Source of the DNA: Immersiella caudata
Lineage: Eukaryota > Ascomycota > Sordariomycetes > Sordariales > Lasiosphaeriaceae
Assembly (NCBI GenBank): GCA_030512335.1
Contig: JAULSU010000007.1
Coordinates: forward strand, 2,666,001-2,730,000
DNA length: 64,000 nucleotides
Direction: 5' to 3'
Part shown: in pieces, positions 54,859 to 64,000 of the stretch
Position numbering within the stretch: the stretch's first letter is position 1
How the letters are laid out: each line of letters begins with the position of its first letter
Position numbers and translations under genes: made by a program
Notes under the pieces: generated by a model
What the model saw: only the letters and a program-made list of their open reading frames with translations
Told to the model about the DNA's origin: nothing
Database searches by the model: none

Positions 54859-56503
54859 CCTTCTTGGCCTCCCGTCGCGAGTCCGCGGGCAGTCTCCAAA
54901 TCCTGATCCCAGGTCGTGATGAAGTCGCGAGTGGCTATGGCGACATGGCCACGTCCTCGATGTTGGTCACGCAATAATTAGGGGCTGAGCCGATGTGCTG
55001 TCAGTTTCCGTCCCGATATCACACTGCGGTTGGCCGCGTCTTTCCGATGTGGCGGGCAAGGAGCGAGTTGAGCAACCAGAACCAAAAGAGTGAGGCCTGG
55101 AAGATCGTGGAGCCGGGGAGAGGAAAAACAAAAGTTGAGCGAGAGAGGGAGATCGGTGGGAAAAAACAACAGAGCGAAGAGAACGTGTGGAACGTGTGCG
55201 GGTGGAAGCCGATCTTTTCCCCCTTTCATCATGAGATGCAACCCGACTGGCGGGTTCTGCAGCGCGTCTTCTGGGTCGGTGGCTTGGGTTGTGCTGACAT
55301 GACTGCCATGCTGTTGGCCAATTTCACGCCCCATGGAAGGAAGGAGCAAAGAGAGACAAAAATCCTGGCGACATCCTGGTCCCCCCCATGGCGGTGACAT
55401 TTGGCGGCGCTGCCAGCCCGTTGAAAGAAACCAGTTTCAGGAAACGATCGTCGCCTTGTTCCTCGTCGGTTCCTGGGACCATGCCCGAAGCGGGACTAGC
55501 GCGCCCTTCGGACAAGAGGTTCCTGGGCGGACCCCCGGTCGAACGCCGTCAAAGCGCCGTCCCCGCGGAGCAAGAGTGCCATCGACGCGGTGTGCGCACG
55601 CGGCAGCTTGTGCCCTTTCGCGCCCACGTCCATCTACTCTTGCCCTCCCCCAAACCATCAACAGCGCCGGCCCGCGAGGGAACCCCGTCCCCTTTTTCGT
55701 CGCTCCCGACGTGGCGTCTCGCTGGCGCCTTGGTCCAGTGTTTCAGAACCAGCATGGCACTGACAGTAAACGGTGCGAAATCTCCGCTGCGGGCATCCCA
55801 CAACACCCACAAAGTCGTTCGCCGGCCGCAAAGACACGGTGGAGGGGCCGGCTGGAGGATGGCAATGTTATCAGCCTTTGCCGTGTGTCTGACAGCTATG
55901 GTAAAACTCGGTCGATAGCACAAGACGGGGATTGCTGCAAGTTGCATGTAAATGAGATGTGATGGAGGCCCCAGCTGTCGATCATAAGTTGTGGAGTGCT
56001 GAGGGGCAGAGCAAGATCAACAAGATGCTGCAAGGAAGCGTCTGTTGGCGCACCAATCCGGTGCTCCCCGATCGGCGTTGCGCGCTGCCCTATCATATTA
56101 GGGAGTGATTTTCCTTATCGCTGTCTTCGTCTGCATGGCGATTGAAGATCGCCGCGAGCGAAGAAGATTCTGCTCGATAACGTGCGCGGGATTTCCCACG
56201 TAGAGGTTCACTTCGCGCTGTTGACTTGGGCTTGGGGTGTCGCATCGCGTGCTCCGTGCAGTTTGCCTGTTCTGGATGATGCGACCGGTTTGCGAGAGGG
56301 CAGGGATTAGAATTTGGGTCGGCCTTTTTTCTGGCCGAGCTGAGGACGTGACATTTTGCTCGCGCTTCTTGGCGCTTGCAACTTGTGGTCATTTCTGGGA
56401 AGGCACACATCGCTACACGTGACATCCAGGGCTTCGCATCCTTTGCAAGGCAGGGCTCCTGCCTCCTGCATTGATTGTTGTCAGCTACCTATCAGCATCG
56501 AGC
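54859..56503. other. 1.6-kb intergenic region
   Basis: Lies between the start of the Gly/Ser-rich protein gene and the end of the methyltransferase gene. Several 100-200-codon GC-rich frames (55333-55962, 55388-55918, 55549-55947) overlap on both strands with no domain or hydrophobic pattern, as expected of chance frames in GC-rich DNA. A missing first exon of the 54858 gene could be here. Confidence 0.4.
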
Positions 56504-57656
56504 TTATGATACTGGCTTCTTGCCGACAACCGAAGAGGTCGCCGTCTTGAACATGGCGCGGATGGATGCGTCCCTCGTTTCGTTGAACGCACCAGCAAGC
56601 GCCTCGAGAAAGAGCGACCTGGTTGGCTCTTCATACCCGAACCTGACAAGCTCGTCGCCCGTCAAGAACCACAACATGGTGCACGCCGGCAATTGGTCGT
56701 CCCGTGGTTCAAACTTGAACCAAGTCGCCTCGGCGAAGCCATGCTTCGTCAGATGATCCGCCAAGTTGGATTCGATCAGCCACCTTGATGCGGTCAGTTT
56801 CTATCAACATTTCGACGGCTGGGTGACCTACTCTGGCAAGACCTTGCTCGAAACGCCGAGAGCCCAATCGCATCGTGGAGCAGGAGCGAGCTTCGTCATG
56901 CCGACTTGGTTGTTTGTGTCTCGGGCCCACTCATCCCACTGCAACCAACCGCCGGGCTCTGCAGCATTCGTCAGCGAGTTGTCCCGCGCAGGAAGGACAG
57001 ATCAAAGTACTCAGCAGGGCTAGGGCGTGATCGATGGCCGCGCCGGGGTCCTCGTGGAGCGGACGAACGCAGGCAAATTGGGCGACGTGGACGATGTCGA
57101 ACGTACCATGGAGCTCCTCTGGCGGCGTCACTAAAGCATCCGCGATGTTCAACTTCAGGTTGCTGGGGAGGATATGGCTAGGAGGGTATTGTTCATCACT
57201 GATGTCGAAGGCTTGGACGTCGAACTTGAAGCCAGTCACACCCGCTCCCCGCGCCACATCTTGAGCCCAAGCTCTGAGTTCTGTCAGAAACGACGTCAAG
57301 GGGTTAATCGTATCGATGAACACTCACGAATTGCCTGTCCCGATGTCGGCAACCTTCAGCTCAATGTCGCCATCCACGGCGCCGGCAGACGCACGCAAGT
57401 CGGCGAGGATTTGAGGGTTGATGACGCTACCAGTGACGTCCTTGAACAGGTAGTGCTGGAAGAAGAGTCTGCATTCAGCGGAGTGGACAATTAGCAGGCG
57501 ACGATCTAGCTGTTGTCCAAGGTCTACTTGCCTGCCAGAAGCCGTGTATCCGGAGCGGTCGAGTGCGTACGCGGCCTCGGTCTTGTGGAACGCCTCCGGG
57601 ACAGGCGCCTGAGCTGGCTGGGTAGATTCTTTGGTGGTGGTCATGATGTTGGTCAT
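56504..57656 (-). CDS. SAM-dependent methyltransferase (fungal UMTA-like), 311 aa
   Basis: Five exons on the minus strand: 57656-57532, 57468-57328, 57273-57011, 56958-56832 and 56783-56504, totalling exactly 312 codons. Landmarks: AYALDRSGYTASGR then LFFQHYLFKDVTG, SAM motif I VADIGTGNSAWA (spanning an intron), FDISDEQYPPSHILPSNL, DIVHVAQFACV, LLKPGGWLQWDEW (also created by splicing), and a C-terminal WLIESNLADHLTKHGFAEAT. The first intron (57531-57469, 63 nt) has a GC donor (GCAAGT) and is a multiple of three without a stop, so unspliced RNA would also be translatable with 21 extra residues. Family members methylate small secondary metabolites; no biosynthetic partner is adjacent. ATG 57644 is an alternative start. 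Confidence 0.87.
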
Positions 57657-58155
57657 GATGTTGGTCTGGTTCGACAATGAGGTTGAGATCGAGCTTCGTG
57701 CGCGAATAACTACTAGCGTCGTCGGACCGCACTGACCCGAATATATAGCTACCGAGACAGTCTATGCCGCGTTTGCGCCGCAGGTCTACCGTGACCCCTC
57801 TTCCCCTATCGACTGACGAGAACTCTTAATGCGCCTTGCATCGTGCAATCGCGCTATCGCAGCACATGCCAAGTGGCATTGAACACCCTTTGCCGCTTCA
57901 GGCCTTGCCCAACACAGGTATAAAGCCGCGATGTGTTTTCAGCCACTCGTCCCTTTGCGTTCTTTCGCCGAACCAACAACTACACTATGCCCCCACGGAG
58001 GCTGGAATGGCTGGCGTGCATTTGCCTCGCTCGCATCTGGAACGGTAGCTACAAGTCCGAAGGAAGGGCTGCATCATGTAGGGAGGCCGTTTAGCGCCCA
58101 CCCCGAAGGGTCTGAGTGGTCAGGACATTCTTGGCCGACCCAAAAAAATTTCAGC
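57657..58155. other. promoter region of the methyltransferase gene
   Basis: About 500 bp upstream of the minus-strand methyltransferase. No gene recognised. A TATATA-type element is present near 57742 (ATATATAG), about 90 bp upstream of the start. Confidence 0.4.
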
Positions 58156-58725
58156 TCAACTAGGTAAGGTAGTGACGGCCGCCACTACGGAATCGGCATT
58201 TAGTGAGATAAGGTGTCGGGATGGGGGCCAAACCCAGAGTCTGATGAGATATACCCCGCAACTTGGATTTTGAGTTCCCTCAGGCGAGCCCAACAGCACC
58301 ACCAGGAGATCACGAGTGTTGCGCTCAGCGAGACGGTGATCTTCGCACTCGAGAATGTACAACATTCTCCCGCCGCATGACTCCAAAGCAGACTCATTGG
58401 CGAGAATAGCACATCGAGGCCCCATGTACCGAATGGGTGGTGTTCCGCGGCATATCCAGCATTGCTCAGTGTTTACCCCAAAGGCTTCACGCAGCTTGAC
58501 TCTGGTGCTGCCAAGAAGGGCGGGAGAGTTGTGGAGGTAGCGCCGTTTGTGAGATGGCGCGAACCCCCCCAGTGACGTCAGAAAAAGCAGGCGCAACACT
58601 ACCATTGATCGCGACGATGGGGTTTCGCGAACAGCAAAGTAGGATGGAAACATCGATTGCGACAAACAACACAACAATCCTAGATCTTGGAGATGAGCAC
58701 GAACACCCGCGGCGGACTTCCGCAT
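58156..58725 (-). CDS. hypothetical protein, 189 aa (uncertain)
   Basis: Single minus-strand frame with ATG at 58725. Contains QCWICRGTPPIRYMGPRC and a reasonable mix of residues (GGRMLYILECEDHRLAERN), and a hydrophobic stretch SMVVLRLLFLTSLGGFA. I do not recognise it, and there is no splice or promoter support. It may be a real gene, an exon of one, or chance. Confidence 0.3.
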   Translation of the reverse strand: MRKSAAGVRAHLQDLGLLCCLSQSMFPSYFAVRETPSSRSMVVLRLLFLTSLGGFAPSHKRRYLHNSPALLGSTRVKLREAFGVNTEQCWICRGTPPIRYMGPRCAILANESALESCGGRMLYILECEDHRLAERNTRDLLVVLLGSPEGTQNPSCGVYLIRLWVWPPSRHLISLNADSVVAAVTTLPS

Positions 58726-58824
58726 GTTGTGCAGTTCCGATTTTAGACTCGGATTTCAGGATCCGGCGCTTGATGTCATCATGACCGTTTGACAAGTGCG
58801 ATCAATGATCGCCAACTATGCGGC

Positions 58825-58832
58825 TTAAATAA
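58825..58832 (+). promoter_or_regulatory. TATA-like box for 58969 gene
   Basis: TTAAATAA about 140 bp before ATG 58969. It lies downstream of an earlier in-frame ATG at 58789, which argues for the start at 58969. Confidence 0.45.
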
Positions 58833-58968
58833 GGCCCAGACCGCCTCCTCTTCCATTCTGACCTTACTCGCTCTGACATTGTTCACGAACCAAAGCCCGC
58901 TTCTCGACAGAACCACACGATTTTCGTCCCCGCCAACTTTCCCCCCGATCCGCCACCTTCCAATCGAC

Positions 58969-59274
58969 ATGTCGCTCAACCTGCTCAAATCCCGAGCCGT
59001 CCCCGTCCTGGTGACGGTTGCCCTCGGCAGCGGCATCTACTGGCAAACAAGAGGCGGAAGAAACCAGCCTCACGGTCGGACAGAGGGCTCGCAACACGCC
59101 ATCTCCGAGACACTCGAAGCAATTGGCGGCACAGGCGGCAAACGGGCGCGCCATCGGGATGACCCCGACTATGAGTCCGGCTACAACTCTCGAAAGGACC
59201 CAAAAGTCATGAGCCACTCGCCCACGTCGGTCAAGAGAAGCCGCGTCAAGATGGAGGATCGGGAAGACGTGTAA
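58969..59274 (+). CDS. small conserved-looking protein, 101 aa
   Basis: ATG 58969 (the frame is open from 58789, but the TATA box and leader lie between). N-terminal hydrophobic stretch AVPVLVTVALGSGIYW could be a single membrane helix or mitochondrial import signal (MSLNLLKSRAVPVL). The rest is hydrophilic, with clusters KRARHRDDPDYESGYNSRKD and KRSRVKMEDREDV. This layout, one short helix followed by a charged tail, is common in small fungal proteins. Function unknown. Confidence 0.6.
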   Translation: MSLNLLKSRAVPVLVTVALGSGIYWQTRGGRNQPHGRTEGSQHAISETLEAIGGTGGKRARHRDDPDYESGYNSRKDPKVMSHSPTSVKRSRVKMEDREDV

Positions 59275-59423
59275 CAGACAGGCAAGGACAAAATATGTAT
59301 ATATGTTCGGAGATGGATGTCGGGTGCATCTTGAGGCGTCGACGGGAGGTAACCCGCAAATATCACAAAAATCGAATCTAACCTTGCCGTCCCCACATTC
59401 TTCTTCTCATAAGAGACAACTGA

Positions 59424-60062
59424 TCACACCAACTTCTTCTCAAAAATAGCCAACTCCGCCTCCGTGACCAAGTGTCCTGCCAGCTCATAAAAATCTTTCC
59501 TAAACTCCTCCCTCCTCACCACCGCGTACCCCATCCGCTCATACCACGTCTGCAACCTCCTCTTGAACGGATGTTCCCAGCCCACCGGCACCAACAACTC
59601 GCACTGCATCTTCTCCATTCCCCTTTCCTTGCATGTCTTCTCTGCAAAGTGTATCAGCTTCCCGCCCACTCCGGAGCCTTGGTAGATGGGGTCGACGGCG
59701 AAGAGGCCGAAGTCGCCGATGGGCGGGTGGGCTGCTATGCGGATGACGCCGATTATGTAGGAGGGGGCTGGTGTTGGTTGAGATTTGTGAGAGGAGGAGG
59801 GGAAACATGCGAGGGCGAGTTCGCTGGCGAGGAGGAATTTTCGGACTTCGGAGGGGGAGGTGCGGGCGTAGGTGGGGCCGAAAATACCGGCTTCGGTGGT
59901 GGTGTAGACGGCGTTGATGAGGGTGGTGAGGTGGGAGGTGATGGATTCGCTGTCGGCGAGGGAGAGGGGAGGGATGGTGACGGTGATTGGTTGGGAGAGG
60001 GGAGGGTTTGGGGTTGCTGCTAGAGTTGGGGGGATTGGTTTTGTGGAGTCGGAGCGGTCCAT
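59424..60062 (-). CDS. GNAT-family N-acetyltransferase, 212 aa
   Basis: Acetyl-CoA-dependent acyltransferase of the GNAT superfamily. The frame opens upstream from a GTG; the first ATG is 60062 (MDRSDSTKPIPP). A Ser/Thr-rich N-terminal 60 residues is followed by the GNAT fold: beta-strand YIIGVIRIAAH, GDFGLFAVDPIYQGSGVGGKL (the Q-x-x-G-x-G acetyl-CoA pyrophosphate loop), helix LIHFAEKTCKERG, MQCELLVP and WYERMGYAVVRREEF (motif B). The final helix has VTEAELAIFEKKLV. The substrate is unknown. Divergent or unrelated to the neighbouring genes. GC-rich and intronless. Confidence 0.87.
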   Translation of the reverse strand: MDRSDSTKPIPPTLAATPNPPLSQPITVTIPPLSLADSESITSHLTTLINAVYTTTEAGIFGPTYARTSPSEVRKFLLASELALACFPSSSHKSQPTPAPSYIIGVIRIAAHPPIGDFGLFAVDPIYQGSGVGGKLIHFAEKTCKERGMEKMQCELLVPVGWEHPFKRRLQTWYERMGYAVVRREEFRKDFYELAGHLVTEAELAIFEKKLV

Positions 60063-60687
60063 CCTTTCTTCGTTTTCTTCTTCTTTTTGGTGGGTTCTGA
60101 TGGTGTTAAGTTGAGCCGGGTTGCTGAGCTTTTGGTCTGTGTCTTGTGCAACGGCAAGCTGACGGAACGCGCGGAGATGTTTGCCTGATGTGAATCGCTC
60201 CTGCCGCCAAGAACGATGCGACACCGTTTGAGGACCCTGCTGCGGAGATTCGCACGTGGCTGTGGACCACTTTGCGCTCTCTCCGCCCGCTCCGACCCAT
60301 CCAGCAATTCACTCCGGTTTCTCACACCTCCATTCCGTTCCACCACAAAGACTTCTCAGCCAATTCCCTCTTATCTTCTCGGCGGATGTCCATTCCATCC
60401 TTCATCTTGCGGTTCTCCCAAAACCCTTCAACAGCCCCGCAGTCAAGTCACAACACGTGAATTCGTCGAAATTTTGATCTTGATGCTTTGTTCCATCAGA
60501 CTTCCCCACACCTACTCAATATCATACACCGGTTTCGCAACCTAGACCATTCCAGATCCAATCATGTCCCCCATTGTTCCACCAGAAGCCACAAAGCCCC
60601 GGTTATTATCCCCAACACCGAGCATGCAAGGTAAGGTACCCCCAACAGTCCAAGAAAAGAAAAGAAAAAGTTAAGGCACTCCCTCCT

Positions 60688-62268
60688 CTACGCGCTCTCA
60701 TCCCCACTAGGATTCTCCAAATGCCCAACCTTGGCCTTCTCCGTCATCCCCATCTCCGCCGCAAACGTAGTGTGCGGCACCCACTTGGCGCTCGTCCTCG
60801 GCGTCGCCTCCACCAACATCTGATCTACCTGCTCCAGCGTGAGCCCCTTGGTCTCGGGCACCAACAAGTACGCATACACAAAGCAGCACGCGCACAAGCT
60901 CCCCCAGATGAAGAAAACTTTGGCGCCGAGGTTCCCCTTGTCTTCGTCGACCATGTAGGGAGTGATCACCGCGATGATGCAGTTCCACAGCCAGTTGGAC
61001 GCAGTCGAAAGCGCAACGCCCTTGGCGCGCATGGGCAAAGGAAAAATCTCGCCGATGACGACCCACGCGCCGGGACCCCAGGTGGTGGCGAAGAAGGCAA
61101 TGTAGATGCAGATGAAGGCGATCATGGCCTTTACGGCGTTGGTGTCGTCGGGACGGACGGTGCCGATGATGGCGACGATGAACTGGCAGACGCACATGCC
61201 AAAGGCGCCCCAGATGAGCAGGGCGCGGCGGCCGACGCGCTCCATGGTCCAGAAGGAGATGGGGGTGGTGCAGACGTTTACGAGGGTGGTGATCATGGAG
61301 ATGAGGAAGGGGTTTTCGATGGTGCCGAGCTGCATGAAGAAGGTGGTGCCAAAGTAGAAGACAAAGTTGACGCCGGTCCACTGCTGCATCATTTGCATCG
61401 AGGTGCCGAGGATGGTGCGGCGGAGGTACGAGGCCGGGTTGGAGAGGGAGCCCTTGAAGCAGTTGTGCCAGGCGTTGAGGTACGAGCCTTGGGGGACGGC
61501 GGCCATTTCAAACTCGTTGTTGGCGATGATCTCGGCGAGCTCGTCTTGGATGTAGGAGCTCTCGAGGGGCTGGTCGCGCAGGGAGGCGAGGGCGGACGCG
61601 GCGTCGTCGAGCTGGCCCTTGCGGACGAAGTAGCGGGGGGACTCGGGGAGGAAGAAGAGGCCACCGCCGAGGATGAGGGCCCAGAGAATTTGCAGACCGA
61701 TGGGGATGCGGTAGGCGGAGGTATCGGTGCGCTCCTGGGTGCCGTAGTTGACGCACGAGGCGAGGAGGAGGCCGACGCAGATGCAGAACTGGTAGCCGGA
61801 CACGATGGCGCCGCGGACCTTGCGGGGGGCGATCTCGGACATGTACAGGATGATGATGGCCGAGACGAAACCAACGCCCCAGCCGGCGACGAGGCGGCCG
61901 GCGACGATCAGGCCGAGGTTGTTGGCGGCGACTTGGAGGATGACACCGACGATGAAGATGGCGCAGCCGATGATGACGGTGATGCGGCGACCGATCCAGT
62001 CAGCGATGTCGCCCGCTATGAGAGCGCCGAAGAAGGTGCCAGCAGACAGAATGGACGTGATGAGCGACTTGTTGGAGGAGGTGAGGGTCGTGGCGCCGGG
62101 GCCTTCGATCATCTCGATGAAGCTCGACATGCCCATCACACCGGAGATGTATCCGGAGTCGTAGCCGAAGAAGATACCACCAAAGGCCGCGAAGACGCAC
62201 ATGAGGTACGCCTTCACCGTCACGGGGGCCTCAACCCGGGACACATCGCCAGCAGGCCCGCCAGCCAT
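60688..62268 (-). CDS. MFS monosaccharide transporter, 526 aa
   Basis: Major-facilitator sugar:H+ symporter of the fungal hexose/polyol type. Intronless; start ATG 62268 (MAGGPAGDVSRVEAP), since the frame upstream has only TTG. Twelve hydrophobic segments. Family signatures: GIFFGYDSGYISGV (helix 1), GDIADWIGRRITVI (the D-R-x-G-R-R loop), RLVAGWGVGFVSAII, YMSEIAPRKVRGAIVSGYQ, FFLPESPRYFV, QQWTGVNFVFYF (helix 7 sugar-binding QQ-x-x-G-x-N), FWTMERVGRRALL and the C-terminal PETKGLTLEQVD. Plasma membrane. A long open frame on the opposite strand (60574-62634) is an antisense shadow caused by codon bias. The promoter has a TATA box and paired CreA-type sites. Confidence 0.95.
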   Translation of the reverse strand: MAGGPAGDVSRVEAPVTVKAYLMCVFAAFGGIFFGYDSGYISGVMGMSSFIEMIEGPGATTLTSSNKSLITSILSAGTFFGALIAGDIADWIGRRITVIIGCAIFIVGVILQVAANNLGLIVAGRLVAGWGVGFVSAIIILYMSEIAPRKVRGAIVSGYQFCICVGLLLASCVNYGTQERTDTSAYRIPIGLQILWALILGGGLFFLPESPRYFVRKGQLDDAASALASLRDQPLESSYIQDELAEIIANNEFEMAAVPQGSYLNAWHNCFKGSLSNPASYLRRTILGTSMQMMQQWTGVNFVFYFGTTFFMQLGTIENPFLISMITTLVNVCTTPISFWTMERVGRRALLIWGAFGMCVCQFIVAIIGTVRPDDTNAVKAMIAFICIYIAFFATTWGPGAWVVIGEIFPLPMRAKGVALSTASNWLWNCIIAVITPYMVDEDKGNLGAKVFFIWGSLCACCFVYAYLLVPETKGLTLEQVDQMLVEATPRTSAKWVPHTTFAAEMGMTEKAKVGHLENPSGDESA

Positions 62269-62421
62269 CTTGAGGGATTGCTTCCGAGAGAGTATGGGGA
62301 ACGATGCAGGAGAGACTCTGAGCAAGGGGAAGATGCCCAGGGGGCGTCGAAAGACTGGATGAGAGTGAGTATGAGGAGGAGGAAAGGGGAGAGGACGGAT
62401 GAGATGCGAGGGGAAAAGCGC

Positions 62422-62428
62422 TTATATA
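62422..62428 (-). promoter_or_regulatory. TATA box of the sugar transporter
   Basis: TATATAA on the minus strand, about 155 bp upstream of ATG 62268 and close to the paired CreA-like sites. Confidence 0.55.
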
Positions 62429-62446
62429 CAGGCAGATGGGCGAGTT

Positions 62447-62468
62447 CCCCAGACCGGGAGATCTGGGG
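62447..62468. promoter_or_regulatory. inverted pair of CreA-type sites
   Basis: CCCCAG (62447-62452) and CTGGGG (62463-62468) form an inverted pair separated by 10 nt, 20 bp upstream of the TATA box. Both match SYGGRG, the site of the carbon-catabolite repressor CreA/Mig1. Repression of this sugar transporter by glucose is a natural inference but not shown. Confidence 0.5.
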
Positions 62469-62474
62469 AGGCCT

Positions 62475-64000
62475 TCAAGTTTCTCCATGGGCACAGGAAA
62501 CGTGTTTGCCGACCCCGTGCCTCGAACGCGGAGATGGCATCCCCGTCGTCTCTAGCATCCTGACCACTCAGAGGGGGGGTATACACCCCTCGTTCTGGGC
62601 CGGTCGGGGGAGGGCCCTGCCTGTGGGGTGGTGAGCGTCGACAGATAAGATTGTGATGCCATGCGCCGGGTGTTCGTCCCATGCCTCGGAGGCTTCGGAT
62701 GTCGAGGTGGGCTGTTCAGGGGTACGAGTCTTGTCACCGGCCACCCCCAGTCTCCGCTGAGGGCCAGGCTCAGGGAGACCACCGTCCTTGGTCACAAGTT
62801 TTGATGCATTTAGGCTAATTTTTTAGGTCTTTGAGTACGAGGAAAGAGTTTACTCGCTTGGCCATCATCATATTGTTTGGCTCGGTGCCCTCAGCGGCAG
62901 TAGTTGTTGCTTGCCGGAGAATCGAACACCGACGGGCTGGTGCAGCCAAGAACCGGTGCGGACCGGAATGTGGCACTCATAGACGACCGGCTCAGCTTCC
63001 AAGCAACGGGAACCAGTATCACTTTTTGCCGCGCCGGCGAATTTCCTCGCGAATCGGTGGTATTGTGGAGGGCCCGGTGGAGGGGGAGCGGGAATTCTTC
63101 CATCAGGATTCCACTTTGACCGCTGCCATGACTCGATCCGAACCAGACACCTCGGGATTCTCCTGGGGCCTTTCGCCATCGGAATCCACCATGCTGGGAC
63201 GCGACTGGTATCATTGAGGAGACCAATCCATCGCTTCGGCGAAAAAGAAGCGCCGAGAACAGCAACCCTGCGAATGTTGCCTGATATCATGGGGTCGAGA
63301 TGGATGGGAGGTGCGTCTCCTCTGGGAGAACAGCATCGCCTGATGTTTGCATTTGCCACTCCGGTGTCGACTTGTTGAAGGCGTTCTGACTTAGAGGCCG
63401 TAGCATCTCAAATAGAGCCCTGTTGAAACTTGACTGGCAAAGTGTTGGTGTCGGTAGACCTCTAAAATCTTTGCTGCAATCCCATTCAATGGATCAACAA
63501 TCAGACTTTTTACCATGGGCGTGGTCCAAGTGGATCAACACAGATGTCATGTCCCTAGATCATCTCTTTCATTGTACCAGGTCCGGGGTCTCATCGGTGA
63601 TTCCGTGGCCGGCGGGCATTTTGATGGTGCAGCGCTAACCCCGTGGGAAATCCAGAGCTCTGGGTTCAATCCTTTTGATCATGGGACGAAAAATTCTCCA
63701 CTTGGACCGCGGCAGTGGCAACATCAAGCTTGAGCGAGCGTGGGTGGTTTGTGGGGAGGAAAAATTGATAGAGAATAATACGTCATGCTGTAGTCAGGTT
63801 CTGGGGGATAAGAAACTTGCTGGACTTGGGGTTGCTGGCATTGGTCTTTCGGGCACGACTCTGTCGCTAGCTGTGTCCGTAAGAGGTGAAAGGGTAGTGA
63901 GTTGAAGACTGCAAAAATTTCCATGGATTTGGAATGGAGTTGACACCACAGAATCTGCCGTGAATGGAAGAAAAACATCTATCCTTGGATTGAGCCAAAA
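62475..64000. other. right end of window, no gene recognised
   Basis: About 1.5 kb. Frames up to 163 codons (63359-62868, minus) show no domain pattern. An inverted repeat pair (62906-62913 and 63000-63007) encloses a tRNA T-arm-like sequence, but the rest of a tRNA cannot be folded. The final 600 bp is AT-richer and featureless; a gene may continue beyond the window edge. Confidence 0.4.

Noticed and set aside
53933..54919. A 328-codon plus-strand Pro/Val/Asp-rich frame
   Set aside because: Antisense shadow of the Gly/Ser-rich low-complexity region of the minus-strand membrane protein.
55333..55962. Overlapping 132-209-codon frames on both strands
   Set aside because: Three mutually overlapping frames of similar length in GC-rich DNA with no protein signature point to chance.
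199..62268. A single biosynthetic gene cluster linking the methyltransferases, P450, tyrosinase, acyltransferase and transporter
   Set aside because: These genes are separated by 6-30 kb of unrelated genes, and no PKS, NRPS, terpene cyclase or DMATS backbone gene is present in the window.
60574..62634. A 686-codon plus-strand open frame
   Set aside because: It lies exactly antisense to the MFS transporter, has very low complexity (Gly/Asp/Glu-rich) and is the expected shadow of strong GC3 codon bias on the opposite strand.
63640..63680. GGTTCAATCC suggesting a tRNA T-loop
   Set aside because: The flanking bases do not pair into a T-stem and no acceptor or anticodon arm can be drawn.

Overview
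The window looks like nuclear DNA of a filamentous ascomycete (Pezizomycotina, most likely Sordariomycetes). Genes are split by introns of about 45-75 nt with GT(A/G)(A/T)GT-type donors, CTAAC/CTGAC-type branch sites and YAG acceptors. GC-rich third positions are common. The families are typical of these fungi: HET-domain proteins, a LaeA-type methyltransferase, tyrosinase, wax-synthase-like acyltransferase, CorA-like membrane proteins, GH16 and a P450. I found no convincing tRNA, rRNA or CRISPR array. Exon models were built by hand from splice motifs and reading-frame continuity; most close to an exact codon count.

Layout. 0-6 kb: LaeA-like methyltransferase (10 exons), a hypothetical gene, a frame-broken Ser/Thr-rich surface-protein locus, and a membrane-anchored GH16 glucanase. 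6.7-14 kb: a head-to-head pair of AIG1-like P-loop GTPases (one ending in a CaaX box), a CorA-like membrane protein and an SRPK-like kinase with one unresolved exon junction. 15-21.7 kb: secreted tyrosinase, HET protein, secreted Cys-rich protein and a Cys-motif protein. 22-32 kb: wax-synthase-like protein, two related fungal integral membrane proteins, a DHCR24-like FAD oxidoreductase, and a second HET gene with an in-frame TAG. 32-40 kb: an acidic/basic protein with a T6 frameshift, a second CorA-like protein, a four-helix membrane protein followed by a TAG and 285 further open codons, and a likely nuclear protein. 42-50 kb: 3'(2'),5'-bisphosphate nucleotidase, an 8-exon CorA-like protein and a cytochrome P450. 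51-52.3 kb: a 1.1 kb RIP-mutated, internally deleted Tc1/mariner-pogo (Fot1-like) element with about 54-bp inverted repeats and TA flanks. 53-62 kb: a Gly/Ser-rich single-pass membrane protein, a second methyltransferase, a small conserved protein, a GNAT acetyltransferase and an MFS sugar transporter. 62.3-64 kb: nothing recognisable.

The genes do not form one obvious pathway. Secondary-metabolism-type genes are scattered rather than clustered. The most notable pattern is the density of allorecognition- and stress-type families (two HET, three CorA-like, two small GTPases, one SRPK-like kinase) and the number of loci broken by one or a few lesions. That suggests an accessory, fast-evolving region, although assembly errors cannot be excluded for the isolated frameshifts.
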